Shown here in pieces: positions 1-7,406 of a DNA stretch of 64,000 nucleotides. Source of the stretch: an uncultured Blautia sp. (GTDB taxonomy: Bacteria > Bacillota > Clostridia > Lachnospirales > Lachnospiraceae); NCBI RefSeq assembly GCF_947654165.1, contig NZ_CANTKB010000007.1, positions 62,001 through 126,000 on the forward strand. The letters are read 5' to 3'. Every line of letters begins with the position of its first letter. The first letter of the stretch is position 1. The notes under the pieces were generated by a model that worked only from the letters and a program-made list of their open reading frames with translations, did not search any database and was not told where the DNA came from. A program made the translations under genes and the position numbers.

Positions 1-954
1 GGCATCCAGCTCTTCCACAAACAGCAGGATATTCCCCCCTGGCTGTCTTCTGCATTGTTCCTTTGTATCTTCCAGACATCCTGCCACATATCTTTCCTGC
101 AGTTTCTTGACTTTTTCTTTCTGAAATGCAATTTCTTCTTCCAGACGTTTTACCGCCTGCACCACCTGTTCCTGTTTTGCGGAAAGGCGGTTAGAAATGG
201 TCACAATACTTTCTTCTTTCTGATTATAATCTGCCAGTGCCCGAAATCCACAGAGCATAGACAGCCGCATTCCGCCTTTGTAATGAATAGCACCAACCAG
301 TTTAATGATTCCCACACTTCCTGTTGTCTTGACATGAGGTGCACAGCAGGCACAACTGTCATATCCAGGTATCTGTACGATCCGCACCTGCCCCTGGATC
401 TCAATCTTGCTTCTGTAAAAAATGTGCTCCAGTTCTTCTTTTGAAGGATACAGCACCTGAATCGGAATATTTTCTGCAACAGCCTGGTTTGCCTCATATT
501 CAATCTTACGCAGTTCTTCCTGGGTAAGGGGTCCGTCATAGTCCATGGTTACCTCATCTTTACCCAGATGAAATCCTACATTTTTATATCCAAAATGCTT
601 GTGTACGATTCCAGACACAATATGTTCTCCCGTGTGCTGCTGCATTTTGGAAAAACGTTCCTGAAAATCCAGCTTGCCCTGAACAATGGTGCCCGGTTCC
701 ACAAATGCACTGATATCATGCAGCACTATACCGTCTTTTTCCTGCACGTCAAGAACCTGCACCCTCTGTTCTCCTATACACAATACACCTGTATCACTGC
801 TCTGTCCTCCCCCCTCTGGAAAAAAGGCAGTTCTGTCAAGAACCGCCTCGTATTTCGCCTCTGATTTTTCATCAGAAAAAAGAGGATTACAAGATAACAC
901 TTTTGCTTCAAATTCAGAAACATAGCTGTCCTGATAAAATAATTTTTCTGTCAT
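1..954 (-). CDS. AlaX-type alanyl-tRNA editing protein (3' end outside window)
   Basis: The frame is open from the ATG at 954 to the window edge (318 codons), so the C-terminus is missing. Translation shows an AlaRS-like editing domain: a zinc-binding HTGEH near residues 107-111 and the partner CACCAPHV near 201-208, preceded by a FFPEGGGQ segment near 44-51 typical of AlaRS/AlaX. A Lys/Glu-rich, probably coiled stretch follows at 255-290. The family hydrolyses Ser- or Gly-tRNA(Ala) in trans. The start overlaps the stop of hom (ATGA), so the two are translationally coupled. The length suggests the long AlaX form with a C-terminal DHHA1-like domain, which I cannot see. The family call is firm. 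Confidence 0.88.
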   Translation of the reverse strand, partial: MTEKLFYQDSYVSEFEAKVLSCNPLFSDEKSEAKYEAVLDRTAFFPEGGGQSSDTGVLCIGEQRVQVLDVQEKDGIVLHDISAFVEPGTIVQGKLDFQERFSKMQQHTGEHIVSGIVHKHFGYKNVGFHLGKDEVTMDYDGPLTQEELRKIEYEANQAVAENIPIQVLYPSKEELEHIFYRSKIEIQGQVRIVQIPGYDSCACCAPHVKTTGSVGIIKLVGAIHYKGGMRLSMLCGFRALADYNQKEESIVTISNRLSAKQEQVVQAVKRLEEEIAFQKEKVKKLQERYVAGCLEDTKEQCRRQPGGNILLFVEELDA

Positions 955-2249
955 GCTTCCTCTCCATAAACCCTGATAACAGAAGAAATTTTATGTACTA
1001 CATTCATGTTTTCCAGAATGAGCATAGCATCATTGAAATTTCCTTCTTTTACTTTTGATGTCACCACTACAATCTCTGCCAGATTCTCATATTTGTGTTT
1101 CTGGATCATCTGTGCAATACTTACTTTGTTATTGCCCAGTACGCTGGCAATGCTTGCAAGCACTCCAGGATTGTCATCCACATGGATACGCAGGAAAAAT
1201 CTGCTTTCTGTCTCTTCCTGGCTCTTAATCGGAATCTGTTTATAACAGGTACAGTGAATACGTCCGGTACACTGGAAGAGAATATTTCTTACGATGTCAA
1301 AGACATCCCCCACAATGGCACTGGCTGTAGGCAGTTCTCCTGCTCCACGTCCATAGAACATGGTATCGTCCACTGCATCTCCATGAACAAATACTGCATT
1401 AAAAGAGTCGTTTACCGTTGCCAGCGGATGGTTTTCCGGAACCAGCATAGGCTGTACTGTCACTTCAATTCCTGTCTCTGTATTTCTTGCCACGCCAAGG
1501 AGCTTAATGACACAGTTTAACTCTTTTGCATAGCGGATATCTTTAGAAGAAATATGAGTAATTCCCTCTGTGGTCACATCATCAAAGGTCACTCTGGAAT
1601 TAAATGCAATAGACGCCATAATCGCCATTTTCCGCCCTGCATCATATCCCTGAATATCCGCAGTCGGGTCTGCCTCCGCATAACCAAGTTTGGTAGCCAG
1701 AGCCAGGGCTTCCGCAAACTCCATCCCCTCCTGGGTCATCTTCGTGAGAATAAAGTTGGTAGTTCCATTTACAATTCCCACAACCTCTGAAATGTGATTT
1801 CCGGCCAGACACTGCTTCAGCGGACGGATAATGGGAATCCCTCCTGCAACAGATGCTTCAAACAAAAAGTCGCAATGATTCTCTGTGGCACAGTCCAACA
1901 GCTCCCCTCCATGAGATGCCACCAGATCTTTATTCGCTGTTACCACATGCTTCCCTGCTTTTAACGCTTCTGTAATATAAGTGCGGGCAGGCTCTATTCC
2001 GCCCATTACCTCAATGACAATATCAATCTCTTCGTCCTGAAGGATTTCCTGCCAGTTATTGGTCAAAAGTTCCGGCTCCTGAATTTTTGCCGCTGCTTTT
2101 TTCAGATTTCTCACCAGAATTTTTTTAATTTCCACCACAGCACCGATTTTCTGCTCCATTTCCGGCAACTGGCTCTTTAATACCTTGTACACCCCGGTTC
2201 CCACAGTTCCAAGTCCCAGAAGTGCTGCATGCAATACTTTTTTACTCAT
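951..2249 (-). CDS. hom: Homoserine dehydrogenase
   Basis: 432 residues. NAD(P)-dependent reduction of aspartate semialdehyde to homoserine, the branch to Thr and Met. The N-terminal Rossmann motif GLGTVGTGV lies at about 12-20, the catalytic-core segment AVAGGIPIIRPL follows in mid-protein, and a C-terminal ACT domain begins near 350 (FFLRIHVDDNPGVLASIASVL), expected to mediate threonine feedback. An AAAGGA Shine-Dalgarno precedes the ATG at 2249. The start overlaps the end of the PHP-domain gene by 8 bp and the stop overlaps alaX, so the three genes form one transcript. No thrB or thrC lies nearby. Confidence 0.97.
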   Translation of the reverse strand: MSKKVLHAALLGLGTVGTGVYKVLKSQLPEMEQKIGAVVEIKKILVRNLKKAAAKIQEPELLTNNWQEILQDEEIDIVIEVMGGIEPARTYITEALKAGKHVVTANKDLVASHGGELLDCATENHCDFLFEASVAGGIPIIRPLKQCLAGNHISEVVGIVNGTTNFILTKMTQEGMEFAEALALATKLGYAEADPTADIQGYDAGRKMAIMASIAFNSRVTFDDVTTEGITHISSKDIRYAKELNCVIKLLGVARNTETGIEVTVQPMLVPENHPLATVNDSFNAVFVHGDAVDDTMFYGRGAGELPTASAIVGDVFDIVRNILFQCTGRIHCTCYKQIPIKSQEETESRFFLRIHVDDNPGVLASIASVLGNNKVSIAQMIQKHKYENLAEIVVVTSKVKEGNFNDAMLILENMNVVHKISSVIRVYGEEA

Positions 2250-3060
2250 CCTTTTTTTCCTTTACTTTTTCCACGTCTACACGTTCCACATAGCCTTTTT
2301 TCATTTTATTATTTCGTTTAATCGCTTTGCACCATCCCCCAACTTTGTTATAAACCCAGAAAGAATGGGACAGAACGCTCTTGGCTTTTCCGATTTTTTC
2401 TTTGGCTGTACCGTTATAAATGGTGCCTCCACATTCAAACTTCGTGCCTTTCATAATATGCATGATCAGATCCGACTCACAGGTAACATCATCCGGTATC
2501 TCCGTATAAGCCATTCCGATACAATCAGAACGGTGAGCATCGCTTCCGCCTGTTCCTGGCAGATTGTATTTTTCAGCAATGGCTTTTGCCTTATCATTCA
2601 CAGACTGTGGTTCACAGGCATTAAATGTCTCCATAAAGTCAAATTCCTTGATAATATCCGGATTTCTCTGATATGCCTTGGCATTCATAAAGCTCATGAA
2701 TTTTTCACCACAGGGATGTGCCGGTCCAAGGATTCCACCGTAATTATGAACAATTGGAATCAGCATCTGTACGGGCATGCCCCTCAGCTCCAGAAGTCTC
2801 AGCTTAATATTCTCCGGCATAATGACAATAATATGACCAGCATCCAGAGTATCATATTCAATTCCCTTTAACACCAGGAAATCGGTATATTTATCTCCTT
2901 TGATATTCTTTTTCCATTGGCGGTATCCCCCGTAAGAATCATGATCTGTAACTAGCATTCCGCCAAATCCCTGATTCCTGAGCATACGGATATATTCCTC
3001 GATTGGAACCTTTCCGTCAATAGAACCTTCTTTTGTATGGCAGTGCATGTCAATTTTCAT
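2242..3060 (-). CDS. PHP-domain metal-dependent phosphoesterase-like protein
   Basis: 272 residues from the ATG at 3060, which has AAAGGAGA seven bases upstream; a longer frame from 3081 would place the RBS inside the gene. The N-terminal MKIDMHCHTKEGS is the first PHP metal-binding motif, VTDHDSYGG near residue 40 the second, and GGSDAHRSDCIG near 175 a later one; HNYGGILGPAHPCGE also supplies His ligands. PHP proteins hydrolyse phosphoesters using two or three metal ions. The substrate is unknown. Histidinol phosphatase is an alternative but no his genes are adjacent. It overlaps hom. Confidence 0.85.
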   Translation of the reverse strand: MKIDMHCHTKEGSIDGKVPIEEYIRMLRNQGFGGMLVTDHDSYGGYRQWKKNIKGDKYTDFLVLKGIEYDTLDAGHIIVIMPENIKLRLLELRGMPVQMLIPIVHNYGGILGPAHPCGEKFMSFMNAKAYQRNPDIIKEFDFMETFNACEPQSVNDKAKAIAEKYNLPGTGGSDAHRSDCIGMAYTEIPDDVTCESDLIMHIMKGTKFECGGTIYNGTAKEKIGKAKSVLSHSFWVYNKVGGWCKAIKRNNKMKKGYVERVDVEKVKEKKDE

Positions 3061-3088
3061 GACACCATCTCCTTTCACCAACGTTTCA

Positions 3089-3871
3089 TCAAAGCCCGAA
3101 TCTTTGTCTCATGGCTCCGATTTTTTCCTTTGGAAGTACCAGATTAAAACCTTGAGGGTTAATCGCTACCCCCTTGGCCACAGGAATCACTACTTTTTCA
3201 AGCTTTTCGAAAGTTACCAGCATTCCGGTAAATTTATTCTCTTTGTTGAATTTTCTAAATTCTTCTGCATCGGAAAAGACAGGCTGATAAATATCTCCGT
3301 TTTGTGTCTTAATATATGGAACCTGCACATTTTCAGGACTCTGTCCTTCTTCTGGTTTATTGACAGCCACCAGATATTTACTCTTGACCAGATTCGCTGC
3401 TGTCTCTTCTTCCAGTTCTTTCAGATTCTCTTTTTCCTCCATTTCCACACCACGTCGCAGTTCCTGCATGAAATATATACCGGAAAGCTGAAGCTGTGGA
3501 TTCAGCAGTGGTCTTTTCTCTTCCGGAAGTTTGGAAAAATCAGGCTTTTTCACAATTTCTTCTAAATCCAGTTCTGTTTTCTCATCCTTCCCAAAATATA
3601 CCACACTGTTGACACCCAGCGTATATAACACTGTATAGAAGCTCAGGAAGCTCTGATTTTCTACCCGGATAGATGCCAGAGGATTTTTCTTTTCTATCAG
3701 TGGTTTTACGACTTCTTCTAAAGTTTCCTTTTCCTCGAAAATCCAAATCTGGTCATTAAAGCTCTCCGGATCACAAATAACAAAGGGTAATCTTGTTGCT
3801 CTGGAAAGTATGGTAAATACCTCTTTTTGTGTTTGAATTTTCCGAATCAGTTCAAGTCTTGCTTTTTCCAT
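3089..3871 (-). CDS. SseB-family protein of unknown role
   Basis: 260 residues, cytoplasmic, rich in Glu and Lys. The part from about residue 160 on (DIYQPVFSDAEEFRKF, then FEKLEKVVIPVAKGVAINPQGFNLVLPKE) matches the layout of the SseB N-terminal domain, common in Firmicutes as a stand-alone protein. The first ~150 residues are less clear and could be a diverged copy of the same fold. AGGAGA precedes the ATG at 3871. It lies 28 bp upstream of the PHP gene in the same direction, so it probably shares its transcript. No enzyme motif is visible. Confidence 0.7.
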   Translation of the reverse strand: MEKARLELIRKIQTQKEVFTILSRATRLPFVICDPESFNDQIWIFEEKETLEEVVKPLIEKKNPLASIRVENQSFLSFYTVLYTLGVNSVVYFGKDEKTELDLEEIVKKPDFSKLPEEKRPLLNPQLQLSGIYFMQELRRGVEMEEKENLKELEEETAANLVKSKYLVAVNKPEEGQSPENVQVPYIKTQNGDIYQPVFSDAEEFRKFNKENKFTGMLVTFEKLEKVVIPVAKGVAINPQGFNLVLPKEKIGAMRQRFGL

Positions 3872-3937
3872 TTCTTTTTCTCCTGTTGTAATCTATTGTA
3901 TATATAGTATACACCATTTTCTGATTTTTGTCCCCTG

Positions 3938-4483
3938 TTATTTCTTTCCGTCGAAAAATAAAAGACTAAAAAAAGCGACCTCTCCTTCACAATAATATTC
4001 CATCTCACAGACTTTTGCCATGGCATCTACCTGAATACAGTAAGCTGACAGACAGGAGGCTTTCTTCTCAGGAAATCTGCAGGGCTTTCCTTCTTTTTTG
4101 GCACAGGGACTGCAAAGTCCGCATGGACCTGCCATAGCAGGGAGAAAATCCCCCAGATCCCCTTCTGCCTGGTGGATCAAGTTCCAGGTCATTTCATTAT
4201 GGCGATGCTTGATCACTCTTGTCTCCTCATCATCCATGATATTTTTCACCGGAGTAATGGTCTGAAGAACCAGAGCACGAGAAAATTTCAATGCCTTCTC
4301 TTTTAATTCCTCCGGAGTCCCACAGGCAGGAGGACAAGAATAATTATGGTCATAATTTCCACAGTAATTTGTCTCGCAGAATTGCCGGAATCTGCTGTCA
4401 AAAACCAATTGATCGGTTTCTATGATACGAAACTCATCAAATCCACATTCCCGGGCTGTTTTTAATAATTTATCTTCTGTCAT
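3938..4483 (-). CDS. DUF2284 cysteine-rich metal-binding protein
   Basis: 181 residues from the ATG at 4483, which is better spaced from AAAGGA than the ATG at 4487-4489. Cysteines are conserved in groups: YCGNYDHNYSCPPACG near 40-55, GPCGLCSPCAKKEGKPC near 118-134 and SCLSAYC just after, the DUF2284 pattern and compatible with one or two Fe-S clusters or zinc sites. The function of the family is unknown; a redox or metal role is inference. An extended -10 promoter (TGTTATAAT; -10 hexamer at 4516-4521 on the plus strand) lies just upstream. Confidence 0.8.
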   Translation of the reverse strand: MTEDKLLKTARECGFDEFRIIETDQLVFDSRFRQFCETNYCGNYDHNYSCPPACGTPEELKEKALKFSRALVLQTITPVKNIMDDEETRVIKHRHNEMTWNLIHQAEGDLGDFLPAMAGPCGLCSPCAKKEGKPCRFPEKKASCLSAYCIQVDAMAKVCEMEYYCEGEVAFFSLLFFDGKK

Positions 4484-4515
4484 ATCCATCTTCCTTTCAT
4501 TTTATGTATAAAAAA

Positions 4516-4524
4516 ATTATAACA
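4516..4524 (-). promoter_or_regulatory. Extended -10 promoter for the DUF2284 gene
   Basis: Read on the minus strand this is TGTTATAAT, an extended -10 element with a perfect TATAAT about 30 bp before the start codon. No good -35 is visible, which is normal for extended -10 promoters. Confidence 0.5.
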
Positions 4525-4595
4525 CAAATACAGACAGCATATGATTCTTTTTTACTCTTTTGTGTATATCCATTTGGGTATAGCGGCTCAGGAAA

Positions 4596-4889
4596 TAGGT
4601 GCATCTCTCAATTCTGTAGTTTTTGGCCGATTTTTTCACAGGTCGAATAGGCTAAAATAAAAGCTTTGAATCTCACAACCTACTAAACTCTGAATAGAAT
4701 AGGTTGCAGTGACAGCTTTTCCTTTTTTAGCCTATCAATGTCAGGTGAAATGTAGGTGGAAATCCTGATAGTAAGAAAATCAGCCTATATGCTCTGGAAA
4801 AAGGTAGGCTAAACACAACAAGAATGTTTATATGGCCTATTTTGCCAAAAAAAGTAGGCTTTCATCTGCCAATTGACAAATAAAGCCTA
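4596..4889. repeat. Array A: six 35-bp TAGGY...RCCTA units, period about 52 bp
   Basis: The 4490-4907 gap holds no gene but a regular array. Units lie at 4596-4630, 4648-4682, 4700-4734, 4753-4787, 4805-4839 and 4855-4889. Each is exactly 35 bp, begins TAGGC or TAGGT and ends GCCTA or ACCTA (first unit GCCGA). The gaps between units are 17, 17, 18, 17 and 15 bp and tend to start T-rich and end A-rich. The 25-bp interiors differ but share weak similarity; 4648-4682 reads as an inverted copy of 4700-4734. A second array with the same geometry lies near 54,800-55,030. It is not a CRISPR, since no interior or gap sequence is exactly repeated. Confidence 0.85.
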
Positions 4890-4895
4890 CTTGAT
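4847..4895 (-). terminator. Terminator of the hut/methylaspartate operon, formed by the last unit of array A
   Basis: On the minus strand, about 10 bases after the stop at 4908, GTAGGCTTT pairs with AAAGCCTAC across a 17-base loop and is followed directly by seven T residues. This is a good intrinsic terminator, and it coincides exactly with array unit 4855-4889. Confidence 0.7.
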
Positions 4896-4907
4896 AAATC
4901 TTATCTT

Positions 4908-5444
4908 CTATTTACAAACTTCATCGTACAGGTTTCTTCCTTCGGAATCAATCACCACGATAACCGGAAGATTTTCTACCTCCAGTTTGCGGATCGCTTC
5001 TGTACCTAAATCTTCGTATGCAATAACTTCTGCTTTTTTGATACATTTAGAAAGAAGTGCTCCGGCACCGCCTACGGCTGCGAAGAATACAGAACCGTTT
5101 CTTACAATTGCATCTGTAACTTCCTGTTTTCTTCTTCCTTTTCCGATCATTCCGGTAAGTCCCAGGTCAAGCAGTCTCGGTGCGTATTTATCCATACGGC
5201 TGGCTGTTGTAGGGCCTGCGGAACCGATAGGGCGTCCTTCTCTTGCCGGGGTCGGTCCCATATAGTAGATTACATTACCGTCTAATTCAATGGGAAGTTT
5301 TTCTCCTCTGTCCAATGCCTGGGACATTCTCAAATGTGCCGCATCTCTTGCTGTATAAATTGTTCCTGTAATATAAACATAATCCCCTGCTTTCAGGGTT
5401 TTTACCTCTTCTTTATCCAGAGGTGCCTTCATATATCTGTCCAT
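4908..5444 (-). CDS. Class I fumarase-type hydratase, beta subunit (probable mesaconate hydratase small subunit)
   Basis: 178 residues with the class I fumarase C-terminal (TtdB/FumB) fold: the segment GPTPAREGRPIGSAGPTTASRMD near residues 57-78 is the signature that helps build the active site. It is separated by 53 bp from the alpha subunit. Taken alone it would be called fumarate hydratase or tartrate dehydratase. Its place as the last gene of an operon carrying glutamate mutase, methylaspartase and citramalate-lyase-like genes argues for (S)-citramalate hydro-lyase (mesaconase) activity. GGAGGA sits six bases before the ATG. Confidence 0.85.
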   Translation of the reverse strand: MDRYMKAPLDKEEVKTLKAGDYVYITGTIYTARDAAHLRMSQALDRGEKLPIELDGNVIYYMGPTPAREGRPIGSAGPTTASRMDKYAPRLLDLGLTGMIGKGRRKQEVTDAIVRNGSVFFAAVGGAGALLSKCIKKAEVIAYEDLGTEAIRKLEVENLPVIVVIDSEGRNLYDEVCK

Positions 5445-5497
5445 TCTTTTTCCTCCATGTTTTTAACTGTACAAATCCAGTGTGTCCGACTGATACA

Positions 5498-6343
5498 CTA
5501 AATGGTTCTGGCAATGTGACGGTTTACATGGCAGCAAATATTGATTGCTACCGGAAGTCCTGCGATATGTGTTGCGTAGGTATTGATATTTACAGCAAGA
5601 GCTGTAGTATCGCCGCCTAAACCTGCAGGTCCTAAACCGATTTCATTGATTTTCGCCAGTAACTCTTCTTCCAGCTCTTTCACATGAGGTAACTCAGAAT
5701 GTACACCGATTTCTCTGGTAAGGGCTTTCTTAGCCAGAATTGCTGCTTTTTCAAAAGTACCGCCGATGCCGACACCTACCACTACTGGCGGACAGGCATT
5801 TGGTCCGGCTTCTTTTACTGCATTTACAATAGCTTCTTTTACACCTTCTACACCATCAGCAGGTTTCAGCATGCAGATTTTACTCATATTTTCACTGCCG
5901 AAGCCCTTTGGTGCAACGGTGATCTCCACCTGATCTCCCGGAACGATTTCATAATGGATGATAGCCGGAGTATTGTCTTTTGTATTTACACGAAGAATGG
6001 GATCACCCACTACGGATTTTCTCAGATATCCTTCCTGATATCCCTGACGTACGCCTTCGTTGACTGCGTCTTCCACGCTGCCGCCTTCAAAATGTACATC
6101 CTGTCCTACTTTCAGGAACACAACTGCCATACCGGTATCCTGGCAAATAGGAATCATATCTTCCCCTGCAATATCCAGGTTTTCCAAAAGCTGTCTCAGA
6201 ATCTGTTTTGCAAGAGGTTTTGTCTCTCTTTCATGAGCAGCTCTCATAGCCTTGTCCATATCCGGTGCCAGGAAATGATTTGCCTGAATACACATTTCTT
6301 TAATATTTTCTGTCAAAAGTTCTACATTTACGCTGCGAACCAT
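5498..6343 (-). CDS. Class I fumarase-type hydratase, alpha subunit (probable mesaconate hydratase large subunit)
   Basis: 281 residues from the ATG at 6343 (GGAGGA seven bases upstream; a TTG further up lies on the RBS itself). Expected 4Fe-4S ligands are visible: PICQDTGMAVVF near residue 65, SKICMLKPADG near 155 and NACPPVVVGVGIGG near 185. The two-subunit form is usual in anaerobes, unlike the single ~550-residue E. coli enzyme. The cluster activates the hydroxyl leaving group. From context the substrate is probably mesaconate/(S)-citramalate; fumarate/malate is the alternative and many such enzymes accept both. Confidence 0.87.
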   Translation of the reverse strand: MVRSVNVELLTENIKEMCIQANHFLAPDMDKAMRAAHERETKPLAKQILRQLLENLDIAGEDMIPICQDTGMAVVFLKVGQDVHFEGGSVEDAVNEGVRQGYQEGYLRKSVVGDPILRVNTKDNTPAIIHYEIVPGDQVEITVAPKGFGSENMSKICMLKPADGVEGVKEAIVNAVKEAGPNACPPVVVGVGIGGTFEKAAILAKKALTREIGVHSELPHVKELEEELLAKINEIGLGPAGLGGDTTALAVNINTYATHIAGLPVAINICCHVNRHIARTI

Positions 6344-6369
6344 GTCTTCTTCCTCCAATTTTCCTGTTC

Positions 6370-7320
6370 TTATTTTGGGTGACCGCTTAAATGCCTGCTG
6401 ATGTCAATGCGGTTAAAGTCTTTGATATCGTCTGACTGATGTTTGCCAAGCATTCCAATTAACATATAATAACCATTTCTGGGATCCTGCGGGTAATCTT
6501 TCACCAAAGTAAATTCTTTAATCTTTCCTGTGCTGGAAATGTGCATTCTCGGTCCCAGACATTCCAGTACATACTCCCCGATCTGAACATGATTTTCATC
6601 ATAATAGGAAACCGGCAAATCCTTTTCTACGGCTTCTCGAACCTTTTTTTCCAGTTCATACAGATCCACATCCGGTTTTTGTTCAAATTCCAACACAAAT
6701 CCATGACGCACATCGGAGCGGGGGCCATCCTGTGCATAGCCTTCTCCCATAAAATGTACACATAAATCTTCCAACGTATGTGCTGCTTTTCGGTAAATAA
6801 CGGACTTATGAACAATCTTGGCAATGTTCTCAGGAAGAGGGCCAAACATGTTCGGTCTGGTAATAATGATCTCTTCTCCGATTCCCACCAGCAAATCTGC
6901 ATTTCGGTTTAAAAATGGAAAAATCAGTTCAAAATGTTCTACGATAATCACTTTTCCATGCTTTGCTGCATCCAAAATAGCTTCCGCCAACACATGCATC
7001 TGGGTAAATGCTGATTCAAAGCGGATGTCCAGATGATACGTGTGGGGAGAGAAAGGGTCTTCCATGTTTTCATGAAGAAGAGGGAGCGGCCGGATATTGA
7101 CTCCTTCATCGTCATTGGTCAAATCCACACCAGGAAACATTCCTTTGATCAAAAGACTTTTTCCTGCCCCGGCATCCCCGATAATCCCCACAATATGATC
7201 AAAGGGACTTAAATACATCTGGCTTAACTGCATCCCAAGGTCTGCCATACGGCGGTTTCCTCTGGGAGCAAAATAATAACTGTACAGGTTTCCTTCCTGC
7301 ATTTGTCTTGAATATGCCAT
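6370..7320 (-). CDS. P-loop protein with AlaRS-second-additional-domain-like segment, unknown function
   Basis: 316 residues. A Walker A motif GDAGAGKS lies near residues 48-55 and a hydrophobic strand GKVIIVEHFELIFPF near 120-134 could carry the Walker B acidic residue. The middle, AAHTLEDLCVHFMGEGYAQ near 182-200, resembles the tRNA_SAD region of alanyl- and threonyl-tRNA synthetases; I recall similar Clostridia proteins annotated as 'alanine-tRNA synthetase second additional domain' proteins. The gene lies between mal and the hydratase genes, 86 bp and 26 bp apart, so it is co-transcribed with the methylaspartate pathway. A role as NTP-driven chaperone, metal insertion factor or regulator is only inference. 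Confidence 0.65.
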   Translation of the reverse strand: MAYSRQMQEGNLYSYYFAPRGNRRMADLGMQLSQMYLSPFDHIVGIIGDAGAGKSLLIKGMFPGVDLTNDDEGVNIRPLPLLHENMEDPFSPHTYHLDIRFESAFTQMHVLAEAILDAAKHGKVIIVEHFELIFPFLNRNADLLVGIGEEIIITRPNMFGPLPENIAKIVHKSVIYRKAAHTLEDLCVHFMGEGYAQDGPRSDVRHGFVLEFEQKPDVDLYELEKKVREAVEKDLPVSYYDENHVQIGEYVLECLGPRMHISSTGKIKEFTLVKDYPQDPRNGYYMLIGMLGKHQSDDIKDFNRIDISRHLSGHPK

Positions 7321-7406
7321 ATTTTTTCCTTTTTATGTGCCAGAATAGCCAGAACCGTTTTCTGCCTTGAAAACAGGTCTGGCATATTCTGCTCATCCTT
7401 CTTTAA

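Noticed and set aside
951..3060. Complete threonine operon
   Set aside because: Only hom is present; neighbours are alaX and a PHP-domain gene, with no thrB or thrC.
4596..4889. CRISPR array
   Set aside because: Period and spacing resemble one, but no 20-40 bp repeat is conserved between units; only 5-bp ends are. No cas genes are nearby.
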